DNA from: Toxorhynchites rutilus septentrionalis
Lineage: Eukaryota; Arthropoda; Insecta; Diptera; Culicidae
Assembly (NCBI RefSeq): GCF_029784135.1
Contig: NC_073746.1
Coordinates: forward strand, 231,558,024-231,622,023
Length of the DNA: 64,000 nt
Direction of reading: 5' to 3'
The notes beneath the pieces are model-generated. The model was not told the origin of the DNA and did not search any database. It was given only the letters and a program-made list of their open reading frames with translations. The first letter of the stretch is position 1, and every line of letters starts with the position of its first letter. Made by a program: the position numbers and the translations under genes. Positions 21,895 through 34,434 of this stretch are shown piece by piece.

Positions 21895-22974
21895 CCGGCG
21901 AACAAAACAGTAGAAAATTAGTAACTTCGATATACCAGGTGAGAGACGAACCAACCTACGGCTTAAAGTCCAAGTCCCCCCAGCATACAGCACACAACAG
22001 TTTGTTCATTTTATCACTGCGCGAAGTGTGCGCGTCTGCGTGTGTGCATGTGTTCGTTTTCTCACTATAAATTTCGTGTCCAAAAGCGCGGTGTAAATAA
22101 ACAGAGAGCATGTTTTGTTAACACACAAAGAGAAAGAGAATTAGCAGTGAACAGCTTGCTTTGTTGCATGTCAATGAAATGTTGAAGAAAATCAGCTGAA
22201 TATCTGCAAATGCATGAGTAGCCAACACGTAAATCGATTAAAGTGTACAGTGACAAAATTCAACTTATGTCACAAATCTAATCGACAAAAATTTTCTCCT
22301 CGGAGGTACTCACAAGAGTAAATATGTGAACTTGCGGTTTGTGAGTTCCTCGAGGCGGTCATATTCCGCCCATTAGGTATGTACCAGGAAGATCGCTCCG
22401 CGACATGCCATTGTGGTCCAAGCGCACCGACAAACAGCAATACTGTTCGAATGTTGCCCGGACAGCCAGACCAAATCTATCAGACTGTTGGTCTACGCCG
22501 GTACAAGTTGTCGGAAATGATCGATTGGTTCCACCAGGTGATGTGCAAGAATGAAAGCTGGTAGAGCTATTGGCGTTTACGGGACGATCCTACTTTCACG
22601 ATGAAGGTGATATTTACAGAATTCGTTTGCATCTCGTTCCCGTTGGGAGACTTGCACACCAAACCCGTCGAGCGCGATTATGTGACCGATGATGTCAAAA
22701 ATGGTGTCCCAACGTTGAAGGATTTGGGCGTGAATTTCACACTGATCAGTATACAATAATTAAGTTCTATTTGGTGACTTATCGTGTCTTCTATCACATT
22801 GGTTCCAATATAGTATGTGAAACTTTAATTCATTAACTAGGGCTCGCATAGGAGTATACAAATAACACCTGGTACATTTTTTTGCTCTTTATTATAGAGA
22901 CTTTAAGCCGTAGGTTGGTTCGTCTCTCACCTGGTATATCGAAGTTACTAATTTTCTACTGTTTTGTTCGCCGG
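21895..22974 (+). mobile_element. Pack-type TIR element M, copy 1
   Basis: 1080 bp with 76-bp perfect terminal inverted repeats beginning CCGGCGAACAAAACAG and ending CTGTTTTGTTCGCCGG. It has no transposase; the interior carries a fragment of a cellular gene (NDUFA9-like, 22346-22759). This is the Pack-MULE/Pack-TIR pattern of a non-autonomous DNA element that has picked up host sequence. Confidence 0.75.
22346..22759 (+). pseudogene. NDUFA9: NDUFA9-like (complex I 39-kDa subunit) fragment, copy 1
   Basis: NDUFA9 is an accessory subunit of mitochondrial complex I with a short-chain dehydrogenase-like fold. In frame here are FLEAVIFRPLGMYQEDR, then YQTVGLRRYKLSEMIDWFH, PTFTMKVIFTEFVCISFPLG, and VTDDVKNGVPTLKDLGVNFT ahead of a stop; these match the order and spacing of the C-terminal half of insect NDUFA9 as I know the family. 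The fragment is broken: the stretch between DR and DQIYQ is out of frame and shortened, and a TAG follows KNESW where the family continues. The N-terminal Rossmann half is absent. No introns interrupt the homologous parts, which suggests capture from a transcript or a single exon. Identification is by motif memory, not search. Confidence 0.7.
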
Positions 22975-25030
22975 ACTAGCGGCCCGTCCCATGTTTTCCC
23001 AAGTTTCCCGCATACTCATTGAAACAAATGAGCCCTGGTGTTTGGTTTGTTGAAATTGATTATTCAATCTTTCCACTTAAACGCGCTGGAAAAGGGAGTT
23101 GTATGTATGTAGTGTGTATGCATGTCTTCTATCTCTCTGTCTCTCTGTCTCTCTTTTCTCTCTCAGAAAATTTTAAAATTACCTTTTAGCCTCGAGGAAG
23201 CCTGTTGACTGACTGGCTAGAGCGAGAATAGAATTTAAATTTTCTTTTTACTATTATAGAGGTTTGAAACACCAAAGTTCATTTTCCTCTTACCTTGAAA
23301 AGTCCAATGAGGATAGCAAAACTAACTCTCTCGTAACCATGAAAGAACGATTTTTAAAGTTATTTAATGGCATATTCATTCTACAGTTTTGCATTTTTAT
23401 TATTATTTGTAGCATTGTGAGAAACATATCAGCCATTTCTCCATCAAGGGGGGACCCCGATCTGGAAAATCGAAAAAATCGAATTTTTGTTTTTTGCATT
23501 TTTGAGTACTCATGCCCTAGGAAATGTTATCCCAAAAGTATTTTTCGTAAAAATGGATTATCTGAAGCGTTACATAACCGTTTTTCATATTCCTTTATTC
23601 CATTTTTTTTGAGCTTCTAAACAACGATTTTTCATGTAAAATAACTTATTTTTAAAAAAGACCGCCATTTTGGCATTTTTTTCGAATTTTCAAAAACTAT
23701 GCAACGCCTCAGGTACTGCCTTAAAGCTTCAAAATATTCATTGGAATTTGTTCTACGACACCCCGTTGCTTCTGTACTACGGATCCAGCTGTCAACAGTG
23801 TTATAATTATTATTCGTGCATTAAAAAAATGAAAAATACAACTTCATATAAACCTTAAACAATAACCAAAATACCCGAACACAGAAGTGTATATAATATT
23901 GCCATGCCTGGAAAGCATCTAATTATTTGTTAATTTGTGTTGTGTTATTTGTAGTACCGTAAACCAGGGGCAAATCACGATTTTCAGAAAAATGTAAATA
24001 TTTCCGATTTTTTTTGTTAGATTTAAACCTAATTATTAGTAAATCAGTACTGGTGCTAAGGCCACAAAACGTTATGGAATTTGTTGAAAAAATCCTTGAG
24101 CGTTAATTTGGAAAATTTTTAGCAGAAAATTTCAAAATTTTACTTCGGGGTGAAATTGATAAATCTATGTTTTTCAGGATTTTCTAGTGTCATACGCACA
24201 AAAATGTATACAAAATCTATTATTTCTTCACCTACGGTCATTTGAATGAGATTTGAACACTGATCTGTAGGTCATCCGGAGACCATTCCGGTTATCCTAA
24301 TGTGAAATTCTTGAAATTGTCACCAATAAGCTAGTTTTGCCAAACCAAGATGTTCGATATGTCGCATGATGGGATTCGGTTCTGGTCATGCGTCGTGCTG
24401 TTTTTGTAAAATAGTATGTTTTTTACTTGTTTGAATAGTAACTACAAGTATTTGAATGCTTATTCAACTCATCAAGTATCGGCTAGATGGATTAATATGT
24501 TTAGCGTCTATAAATATTGTTTTGATTTGTTGAAAATATGTTTCTTTACCATAGTTGAAAATGAAAACGAAAATGCTATTTAGAAAAATATTGTTTTTTA
24601 TGCAATTTAATAAGGGATTCGTTGAGAGCTATTGGCAAAAAGAACCTTCAGATGATGCTTGAACATGTCAGATCAAAAAATTATAAAATTAAATTAAACT
24701 AAATTGATCTGAAAATTTATGTTTGTTTTCATCAATACGTTTGATCAGTTTGCCCCCGGATGACGGTACCGTGTTCTTTGTAGCACCGGGGTGAGATTGG
24801 ATCAAATCGAAAGAAATGGCAGTTAGTGATATCTAGACAAGTATTGCAAATATTTTTGAAAGCTGTGAACCGTTTAGGAGGAGATATATTTTCACTACTT
24901 CCAGTGCATAATACTTTACTGTAATACAAATAGTTATTGTTTAGTAATTTATCAAAATTTGATGTATTTACACATCAAGCTTAGACCCATTCCCATCCCC
25001 ATCGACGGTACTTTAGCGAATTAATCTAAT

Positions 25031-26110
25031 CCGGCGAACAAAACAGTAGAAAATTAGTAACTTCGATATACCAGGTGAGAGACGAACCAACCTACGGCTT
25101 AAAGTCCAAGTCCCCCCAGCATACAGCACACAACAGTTTGTTCATTTTATCACTGCGCGAAGTGTGCGCGTCTGCGTGTGTGCATGTGTTCGTTTTCTCA
25201 CTATAAATTTCGTGTCCAAAAGCGCGGTGTAAATAAACAGAGAGCATGTTTTGTTAACACACAAAGAGAAAGAGAATTAGCAGTGAACAGCTTGCTTTGT
25301 TGCATGTCAATGAAATGTTGAAGAAAATCAGCTGAATATCTGCAAATGCATGAGTAGCCAACACGTAAATCGATTAAAGTGTACAGTGACAAAATTCAAC
25401 TTATGTCACAAATCTAATCGACAAAAATTTTCTCCTCGGAGGTACTCACAAGAGTAAATATGTGAACTTGCGGTTTGTGAGTTCCTCGAGGCGGTCATAT
25501 TCCGCCCATTAGGTATGTACCAGGAAGATCGCTCCGCGACATGCCATTGTGGTCCAAGCGCACCGACAAACAGCAATACTGTTCGAATGTTGCCCGGACA
25601 GCCAGACCAAATCTATCAGACTGTTGGTCTACGCCGGTACAAGTTGTCGGAAATGATCGATTGGTTCCACCAGGTGATGTGCAAGAATGAAAGCTGGTAG
25701 AGCTATTGGCGTTTACGGGACGATCCTACTTTCACGATGAAGGTGATATTTACAGAATTCGTTTGCATCTCGTTCCCGTTGGGAGACTTGCACACCAAAC
25801 CCGTCGAGCGCGATTATGTGACCGATGATGTCAAAAATGGTGTCCCAACGTTGAAGGATTTGGGCGTGAATTTCACACTGATCAGTATACAATAATTAAG
25901 TTCTATTTGGTGACTTATCGTGTCTTCTATCACATTGGTTCCAATATAGTATGTGAAACTTTAATTCATTAACTAGGGCTCGCATAGGAGTATACAAATA
26001 ACACCTGGTACATTTTTTTGCTCTTTATTATAGAGACTTTAAGCCGTAGGTTGGTTCGTCTCTCACCTGGTATATCGAAGTTACTAATTTTCTACTGTTT
26101 TGTTCGCCGG
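25031..26110 (+). mobile_element. Pack-type TIR element M, copy 2 (palindrome centre)
   Basis: Same as the copy at 21895-22974. TIRs are 25031-25106 and 26035-26110. Here both flanks are inverted (TTAATCTAAT on the left, ATTAGATTAA on the right) because inverted F copies sit on each side, so M forms the loop of a very large palindrome. Confidence 0.75.
25482..25895 (+). pseudogene. NDUFA9: NDUFA9-like fragment, copy 2
   Basis: Same broken NDUFA9-like fragment as at 22346-22759, with the same internal stop after KNESW, so the disruption predates the tandem duplication. Confidence 0.7.
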
Positions 26111-28649
26111 ATTAGATTAATTCGCTAAAGTACCGTCGATGGGGATGAGAATGGGTCTAAGCTTGATGTGTAAATACATCAAATTTTGATAAATTACTAA
26201 ACAATAACTATTTGTATTACAGTAAAGTATTATGCACTGGAAGTAGTGAAAATATATCTCCTCCTAAACGGTTCACAGCTTTCAAAAATATTTGCAATAC
26301 TTGTCTAGATATCACTAACTGCCATTTCTTTCGATTTGATCCAATCTCACCCCGGTGCTACAAAGAACACGGTACCGTCATCCGGGGGCAAATTGATCAA
26401 ACGTATTGATGAAAACAAACATAAATTTTCAGATCAATTTAGTTTAATTTAATTTTATAATTTTTTGATCTGACATGTTCAAGCATCATCTGAAGGTTCT
26501 TTTTGCCAATGGCTCTCAACGAATCCCTTATTAAATTGCATAAAAAACAATATTTTTCTAAATAGCATTTTCGTTTTCATTTTCAACTATGGTAAAGAAA
26601 CATATTTTCTACAAATCAAAACAATATTTATAGACGCTAAACATATTAATCCACTTCTAGCCGATACTTGATGAGTTGAATAAGCATTCAAATACTTGTA
26701 GTTACTATTCAAACAAGTAAAAAACATACTATTTTACAAAAACAGCACGACGCATGACCAGAACCGAATCCCATCATGCGACATATCGAACATCTTGGTT
26801 TGGCAAAACTAGCTTATTGGTGACAATTTCAAGGATTTCACATTAGGATAACCGGAATGGTCTCCGGATGACCTACAGTTCAGTGTTCAAATCTCATTCA
26901 AATGACCGTAGGTGAAGAAATAATAGATTTTGTATTCATTTTTGTGCGTATGACACTAGAAAATCCTGAAAAACATAGATTTATCAATTTCACCCCGAAG
27001 TAAAATTTTGAAATTTTCTGCTAAAAATTTTCCAAATTAACGCTCAAGGATTTTTTTCAACAAATTCCATAACGTTTTGTGGCCTTAGCACCAGTACTGA
27101 TTTCAAAAATAATTAGGTTTAAATCTAACAAAAAAAATCGGAAATATTTACATTTTTCTGAAAATCGTGATTTGCCCCTGGTTTACGGTACTACAAATAA
27201 CACAACACAAATTAACAAATAATTAGATGCTTTCCAGGCATGGCAATATTATATACACTTCTGTGTTCAGGTATTTTGGTTATTTTTTAAGGTTTATATG
27301 AAGTTGTATTTTTCATTTTTTTAATGCACGAATAATAATTATAACACTGTTGACAGCTGGATCCGTAGTACAGAAGCAACGGGGTGTCGTAGAACAAATT
27401 CCAATGTATATTTTGAAGGCAGTACCTGAGGCGTTGCATAGTTTTTGAAAATTCGAAAAAAATGCCAAAATGGCGGTCTTTTTTAAAAATAAGTTATTTT
27501 ACATGAAAAATCGTTGTTTAGAAGCTCAAAAAAATGGAATAAAGGAATATGAAAAACGGTTATGTAACGCTTCAGATAATCCATTTTTACGAAAAATACT
27601 TTTAGGATAACATTTCCTAGGGCATAAGTACTCAAAAATGCAAAAAACAAAAATTCGATTTTTTCGATTTTCCAGATCGGGGTCCCCCCTTGATGGAGAA
27701 ATGGCTGATATGTTTCTCACAATGCTACAAATAATAATAAAAATGCAAAACTGTAGAATGAATATGCCATTAAATAACTTTAAAAATCGTTCTTTCAAAG
27801 GTTACGAGAGAGTTAGTTTTGCTATCCTCATTGGACTTTTCAAGGTAAGAGGAAAATGAACTTTGGTGTTTCAAACCTCTATAATAGTAAGAAGAAAATT
27901 TAAATTCTATTCTCGCTCTAGCCAGTCAGTCAACAGGCTTCCTCGAGGCTAAAAGGTAATTTTAAAATTTTCTGAGAGAGAAAAGAGAGACAGAGAGACA
28001 GAGAGATAGAAGACATGCATACACACTACATACATACAACTCCCTTTTCCAGCGCGTTTAAGTGGAAAGATTGAATAATCAATTTGAACAAACCAAACAC
28101 CAGGGCTCATTTGTTTCAATGAGTATGCGGGAAACTTGGGAAAACATGGGACGGGCCGCTATCTCTATAATAAAGAGCAAAAAAATGTACCAGGTGTTAT
28201 TTGTATACTTCTATGCGAGCCCTAGTTAATGAATTAAAGTTTCACATACTATAGTGGAACCAATGTGATAGAAGACACGATAAGTCACCAAATAAAACTT
28301 AATTATTGTATACTGATCAGTGTGAAATTCACGCCCAAATCCTTCAACGTTGGGACACCATTTTTGACATCATCGGTCACATAATCGCGCTCGACGGGTT
28401 TGGTGTGCAAGTCTCCCAACGAGAACGAGATGCAAACGAATTCTGTAAATATCACCTTCATCGCCGACGGGGCAGTGTTATACACACTGCGTACTGCGGG
28501 TGCTGGCTCGTTCTCACACAAAAAACACATCGCAGCTGCTCACTCTCTCACTCTGTTTGTGTTTACGTCAAGAATACGACCATTTACGACCGTTTACGAC
28601 TGTTCACGACGACCGCGCTTTATTTTTTAGCGATTTTATTTATAGTAAG
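26111..28649 (-). repeat. Large unit copy 3 (2539 bp, inverted)
   Basis: Inverted F (26111-28160) followed by a different 489-bp segment M' (28161-28649). Arm identity with F is high but not perfect: for example CCATTCTCATCCCC here against CCATTCCCATCCCC in the direct copies, plus scattered substitutions. M' shares the NDUFA9 tail and downstream part of M but lacks the 76-bp TIRs and has a new upstream sequence. Confidence 0.9.
28303..28530 (-). pseudogene. 75-codon frame fusing new N-terminus to NDUFA9 tail, copy 3
   Basis: An ATG-started frame of 75 codons on the minus strand. The first 23 residues (MCFLCENEPAPAVRSVYN...) come from sequence absent in M. From MKVIFTEF onward it is the NDUFA9-like tail, in frame to the same stop. 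It lacks the premature stop of the M version and so is an open, though short, chimeric frame. Expression is unknown; a truncated complex I tail is unlikely to act as NDUFA9. Confidence 0.5.
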
Positions 28650-31188
28650 ATTAGATTAATTCGCTAAAGTACCGTCGATGGGGATGAGAATGGGTCTAAG
28701 CTTGATGTGTAAATACATCAAATTTTGATAAATTACTAAACAATAACTATTTGTATTACAGTAAAGTATTATGCACTGGAAGTAGTGAAAATATATCTCC
28801 TCCTAAACGGTTCACAGCTTTCAAAAATATTTGCAATACTTGTCTAGATATCACTAACTGCCATTTCTTTCGATTTGATCCAATCTCACCCCGGTGCTAC
28901 AAAGAACACGGTACCGTCATCCGGGGGCAAATTGATCAAACGTATTGATGAAAACAAACATAAATTTTCAGATCAATTTAGTTTAATTTAATTTTATAAT
29001 TTTTTGATCTGACATGTTCAAGCATCATCTGAAGGTTCTTTTTGCCAATGGCTCTCAACGAATCCCTTATTAAATTGCATAAAAAACAATATTTTTCTAA
29101 ATAGCATTTTCGTTTTCATTTTCAACTATGGTAAAGAAACATATTTTCTACAAATCAAAACAATATTTATAGACGCTAAACATATTAATCCACTTCTAGC
29201 CGATACTTGATGAGTTGAATAAGCATTCAAATACTTGTAGTTACTATTCAAACAAGTAAAAAACATACTATTTTACAAAAACAGCACGACGCATGACCAG
29301 AACCGAATCCCATCATGCGACATATCGAACATCTTGGTTTGGCAAAACTAGCTTATTGGTGACAATTTCAAGGATTTCACATTAGGATAACCGGAATGGT
29401 CTCCGGATGACCTACAGTTCAGTGTTCAAATCTCATTCAAATGACCGTAGGTGAAGAAATAATAGATTTTGTATTCATTTTTGTGCGTATGACACTAGAA
29501 AATCCTGAAAAACATAGATTTATCAATTTCACCCCGAAGTAAAATTTTGAAATTTTCTGCTAAAAATTTTCCAAATTAACGCTCAAGGATTTTTTTCAAC
29601 AAATTCCATAACGTTTTGTGGCCTTAGCACCAGTACTGATTTCAAAAATAATTAGGTTTAAATCTAACAAAAAAAATCGGAAATATTTACATTTTTCTGA
29701 AAATCGTGATTTGCCCCTGGTTTACGGTACTACAAATAACACAACACAAATTAACAAATAATTAGATGCTTTCCAGGCATGGCAATATTATATACACTTC
29801 TGTGTTCAGGTATTTTGGTTATTTTTTAAGGTTTATATGAAGTTGTATTTTTCATTTTTTTAATGCACGAATAATAATTATAACACTGTTGACAGCTGGA
29901 TCCGTAGTACAGAAGCAACGGGGTGTCGTAGAACAAATTCCAATGTATATTTTGAAGGCAGTACCTGAGGCGTTGCATAGTTTTTGAAAATTCGAAAAAA
30001 ATGCCAAAATGGCGGTCTTTTTTAAAAATAAGTTATTTTACATGAAAAATCGTTGTTTAGAAGCTCAAAAAAATGGAATAAAGGAATATGAAAAACGGTT
30101 ATGTAACGCTTCAGATAATCCATTTTTACGAAAAATACTTTTAGGATAACATTTCCTAGGGCATAAGTACTCAAAAATGCAAAAAACAAAAATTCGATTT
30201 TTTCGATTTTCCAGATCGGGGTCCCCCCTTGATGGAGAAATGGCTGATATGTTTCTCACAATGCTACAAATAATAATAAAAATGCAAAACTGTAGAATGA
30301 ATATGCCATTAAATAACTTTAAAAATCGTTCTTTCAAAGGTTACGAGAGAGTTAGTTTTGCTATCCTCATTGGACTTTTCAAGGTAAGAGGAAAATGAAC
30401 TTTGGTGTTTCAAACCTCTATAATAGTAAGAAGAAAATTTAAATTCTATTCTCGCTCTAGCCAGTCAGTCAACAGGCTTCCTCGAGGCTAAAAGGTAATT
30501 TTAAAATTTTCTGAGAGAGAAAAGAGAGACAGAGAGACAGAGAGATAGAAGACATGCATACACACTACATACATACAACTCCCTTTTCCAGCGCGTTTAA
30601 GTGGAAAGATTGAATAATCAATTTGAACAAACCAAACACCAGGGCTCATTTGTTTCAATGAGTATGCGGGAAACTTGGGAAAACATGGGACGGGCCGCTA
30701 TCTCTATAATAAAGAGCAAAAAAATGTACCAGGTGTTATTTGTATACTTCTATGCGAGCCCTAGTTAATGAATTAAAGTTTCACATACTATAGTGGAACC
30801 AATGTGATAGAAGACACGATAAGTCACCAAATAAAACTTAATTATTGTATACTGATCAGTGTGAAATTCACGCCCAAATCCTTCAACGTTGGGACACCAT
30901 TTTTGACATCATCGGTCACATAATCGCGCTCGACGGGTTTGGTGTGCAAGTCTCCCAACGAGAACGAGATGCAAACGAATTCTGTAAATATCACCTTCAT
31001 CGCCGACGGGGCAGTGTTATACACACTGCGTACTGCGGGTGCTGGCTCGTTCTCACACAAAAAACACATCGCAGCTGCTCACTCTCTCACTCTGTTTGTG
31101 TTTACGTCAAGAATACGACCATTTACGACCGTTTACGACTGTTCACGACGACCGCGCTTTATTTTTTAGCGATTTTATTTATAGTAAG
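28650..31188 (-). repeat. Large unit copy 4 (2539 bp, inverted)
   Basis: Tandem copy of 26111-28649, apparently identical, ending ...TTTATAGTAAG at 31188. The next bases enter a reverse transcriptase fragment in mid-frame. Confidence 0.9.
30842..31069 (-). pseudogene. 75-codon NDUFA9-tail chimeric frame, copy 4
   Basis: Identical to the frame at 28303-28530, shifted by 2539 bp. Confidence 0.5.
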
Positions 31189-31800
31189 ATTTTCAACAAG
31201 TTTAGCCAGTTTATCTGCTTCCCCGATGACGTGAACATAATCGGAAGAATACATGCGACGGTAGCGGACTTGTATAACCGATTAAAGCACCAAGCAGGGC
31301 TGATTGAGCTTGGGATCAATGCGAGCTTGGGATTTAGAACTAAATATATGCTAAAAGTGAAGGCTGATCGGAACAGAATCCTTTTCCCTAGTAGTGTTGT
31401 GATCGACGGCTACGAGCTCGAAGTGGGCAAGAAATCTCGCTATCTTGGCTCGTTGATAACAACCGACAACAACAACAACCGTTAAATTCCGTCAACGGAA
31501 CTCGAGCCTACTACGGGCTCCACAGATCCTTAAGATCCAACAAACGCCAACGAAGTGTACCATGTACAAATAGCTCAAATAGCTGTTCGGGAGTATTCTT
31601 TTTGGCGTTTTCGAACGTCGAGTACGCAGAACAACATACGGCAGTATACAGGAAAACGGAGTATGGAGAAGAAGGATGGATCACGAACTGGCGCAACTCT
31701 ACGGCGAACCCAGCAAGTCCAGAAAGTCGCCAAGGTTGGACTTGTGCGATGGGCAGAAAATGTTGCAAGATGCCGGTCAGCAGCCCTGTAAAGATGGTTT
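31189..31800 (+). pseudogene. Non-LTR reverse transcriptase fragment (broken)
   Basis: Starts in mid-domain with IFNKFSQFICF-DDVNIIGR (YADD-type box, with A replaced by P), then INAS-type and KTKYMLKVKADR, SSVVIDGYELEVGKKSRYLGSL. After a frameshift come YGLHRSL and pieces resembling NGVWRRRM-DHELAQLYGEP and ARCR-like ends. This is the palm-to-thumb part of a LINE with no endonuclease. The large repeat block abuts it exactly where upstream RT sequence should be. Confidence 0.7.
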
Positions 31801-34145
31801 CATAACTATAGAACCAGATAGAAAAATACTATCCAGACTGAACTAATTTTCATTAGAAAAGATTAGAAAAGACCTGACATAGTAAACCCGAACGTCATTT
31901 TGTAGGCGATAAACTCTCCTGTCTGCTCTTCAACGTGGCGCTGGAAAGTAGGAAGGCCTCAAAATGCGGGTCCAATTTTCAACTACTTAACACATTATCA
32001 ATAGGAAATGATACTGCTTTTCCATTTATATGCGTTGCAGTATTACTATGGAACATGAAGAGAATAGTTGTCCTGATATTGAGGACAAATGCGCAAGTTT
32101 TTTACAGCCTCACCCACCTCAATATTTCTATTTACTGTCGTCAGCATACTTGATGGTATGAAAAAGATTTTTAAACATGATAAAACTGAGACTTTTTAAA
32201 AACCCGGCATGTATTGAGGGATGAGGGCAGTGTCTGTAAAGAAGAGAAAAAAACATCTTTCAGTTGGAATTGCGCTCGTAAAGAAACGCTGCATAAAAAT
32301 CGTCAACAAGTGCAGATAACGGATGGAAAGCTCGGATCTAGACTTAGTGGGTGATTTCTTTTGATGTATACTTCGTTTGCTGGGAGTTCTCTCCAATTCG
32401 CGGTGATGACACTTTCTGTGGTAAGCTGATTTAACTTGATTATTATTTTCAGCTTCAAAATGGAGTCAAGTTCTAGACCATTAAGGTCACTTACTAGATA
32501 TTCTAATATTCATTGACATATTTTAAATCGTTCTGCCAGTCATAAATGTATAAACAAAATGCATCTACTAGATTGCAGGGAACTATCTCGAATGGGCCTG
32601 GGGCTCTCATTGAAGCAGTTATGCTAGCGCTTCTAGAAGTAAACTTTTTTTCTGTTTAACACTCTCTCTTCAGGGATCATCACCCGTTTCATCCAGCGCT
32701 AACCGAGAAGCGCATCTATTTTTTTCCTCACCTTCATACTATTCAGCATACATTTAGGTGAATTTAAATATTTTATCTTCATCACAATTTAATCTCAAAT
32801 GGAAATCTGCGGAATGAGGATATGAATAATTCAGTATACCACCGCCCAGCGTTCATTACAGACACCGACGGATGAAGAAAAAAGGAAAAAAAAAAGATAG
32901 ACCCCTTTGCGAAACTGAAAGTGGAGGCTTATTTTTGTCACTGAATGATGGATGTGGACGGAAACGTCAGTAGACTGGCACTGTGACACCCATTCTCCTA
33001 TGCGAACGCATTTTTGGTTAGGTGTACGACTCCGCAGCCCTCTAAAAAACTACCCTCTCTTGTCACCGAAAAATCTCATATGTTTGAATGTCTATGGCAA
33101 AAAAACTACTCAACAAACACATCGACCATATTCTAGATGGATAAATGCTTAGTCTTAGATATATTGCATAGAGGAAAACCGAAAACTGTTGTTTGCCCAC
33201 AAGCATTTTCCAATAGAAATAGATATATTCAGTTTTTAAATCCTTCATATTAATTTCCCTAGCGGTCCAGCCAGCTTGGTAAACTGGTATTTCTGGCTTT
33301 AACAGGCAATTTAGAGGATGTACTTGTTTTTGACATTTAATAAAATTTACTCGTCAATAGATTCCGAACCAGTTTTCTGTTCAATTCGGACTTGTTACTG
33401 ATTGGCGATTTCGGATATTAGCAACGAAAGTAAATAAACAAAATTTGATTTTCTAACTAGGGAAAATGTGTATAATACGCTACACCCTACAGGGAACTCT
33501 CTTATATTCTACATCGCTTCTGTAACATTTTTGGTTGTTCAAAACCGGTTTGAAAGTAATGGGCACCATACACGATCAAAAATACTGACAATAAAATGTC
33601 TCCAATATTATGACAGCCAGGCTTTCTGGTTCTATCTAACCTCAATCAATATTTTGCCAACTTACACGGTCAATATCCCCATTAACCCGTGTCAACCGCG
33701 ATGATTAGTGACGAATTTCGAGTTTGGGATCCAAACTATTCTTCATCAGATTATAAGGTTCAAAGGCAATTTTTTATTGGCAAAATTTGAATGAAAATTT
33801 CTACTTGGCATTTTTTACGCACGTAGTTCTAACCCTAACTTAACATATTCCCTCTAAATTTTCCGGTAGTTTTACTAAAACTTATTTTTATAATATAAAA
33901 TCAATTTCAGACACAATTTTCGAATGGGATTTTCTCACCACTTGCAGAAAAAAAGTGATTTGCATTTACCTAGAATACTTATTTATCCGAAAAACATTAT
34001 TTTCACTCATAACTCTCTCTCTTTTGCTTATTACTTAGCTGCAAACACAATCCGAGCAGCGGAGTCACCCCTTTTCTTATTGAGCCCTTCATATATAATT
34101 TACAGATCATATTCACCGTATACCTTAAATTAACGCAAGTTTCTG
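31801..34145. other. Intergenic DNA, nothing recognised
   Basis: AT-rich, with scattered short frames that share no motif with known families. An A-rich tract lies near 32878-32896. No RNA gene seen. Confidence 0.5.
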
Positions 34146-34434
34146 CCATATAAATGAAACACAAATTTCTGCATTACTCGAGAATTAATCAAGCAAATGA
34201 AACGAAATTAGTCATATGGAGGTTTTAGGGTACAATAAATGTTTCTATGGTGTTTAGACATTCCACTCCCCTCTCTAAGAGGGGACTGCCATACAAATGG
34301 AGCACAAATACATTACTCGAGAATTAATCAAGCAAATGCCACCAAACTAGGCATCTGGAGGTTTTAGGATGCAATAAATGATTCTATGGTGGATAGACAC
34401 TCCTCCCCCTCTCTAAGGGGAAACCTCGTCTTCA
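34146..34434. repeat. Two diverged tandem ~145-bp units
   Basis: Both units contain ATTACTCGAGAATTAATCAA, then GGAGGTTTTAGG, CAATAAATG, TCTATGGTG and a CCTCTCTAAG block near the end. Non-coding dispersed repeat of unknown family. Confidence 0.7.

Larger units (their letters stand above)
19839..22974 (+). repeat. Large unit copy 1 (3136 bp, direct)
   Basis: First of two apparently identical tandem units, each made of a 2056-bp non-coding part (F, from ACTAGCGGCCCG) and a 1080-bp TIR insert (M). F contains a CT-rich microsatellite (~19990-20035) and only short, unsupported frames. Preceded by CTTTTCTTCTGGACG with no visible duplication partner. Confidence 0.9.
22975..26110 (+). repeat. Large unit copy 2 (3136 bp, direct)
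   Basis: Reads as an exact repeat of 19839-22974, shifted by 3136 bp. Its F part (22975-25030) plus the left TIR of M (25031-25106) is the left arm of the palindrome with 26035-28160. Confidence 0.9.
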
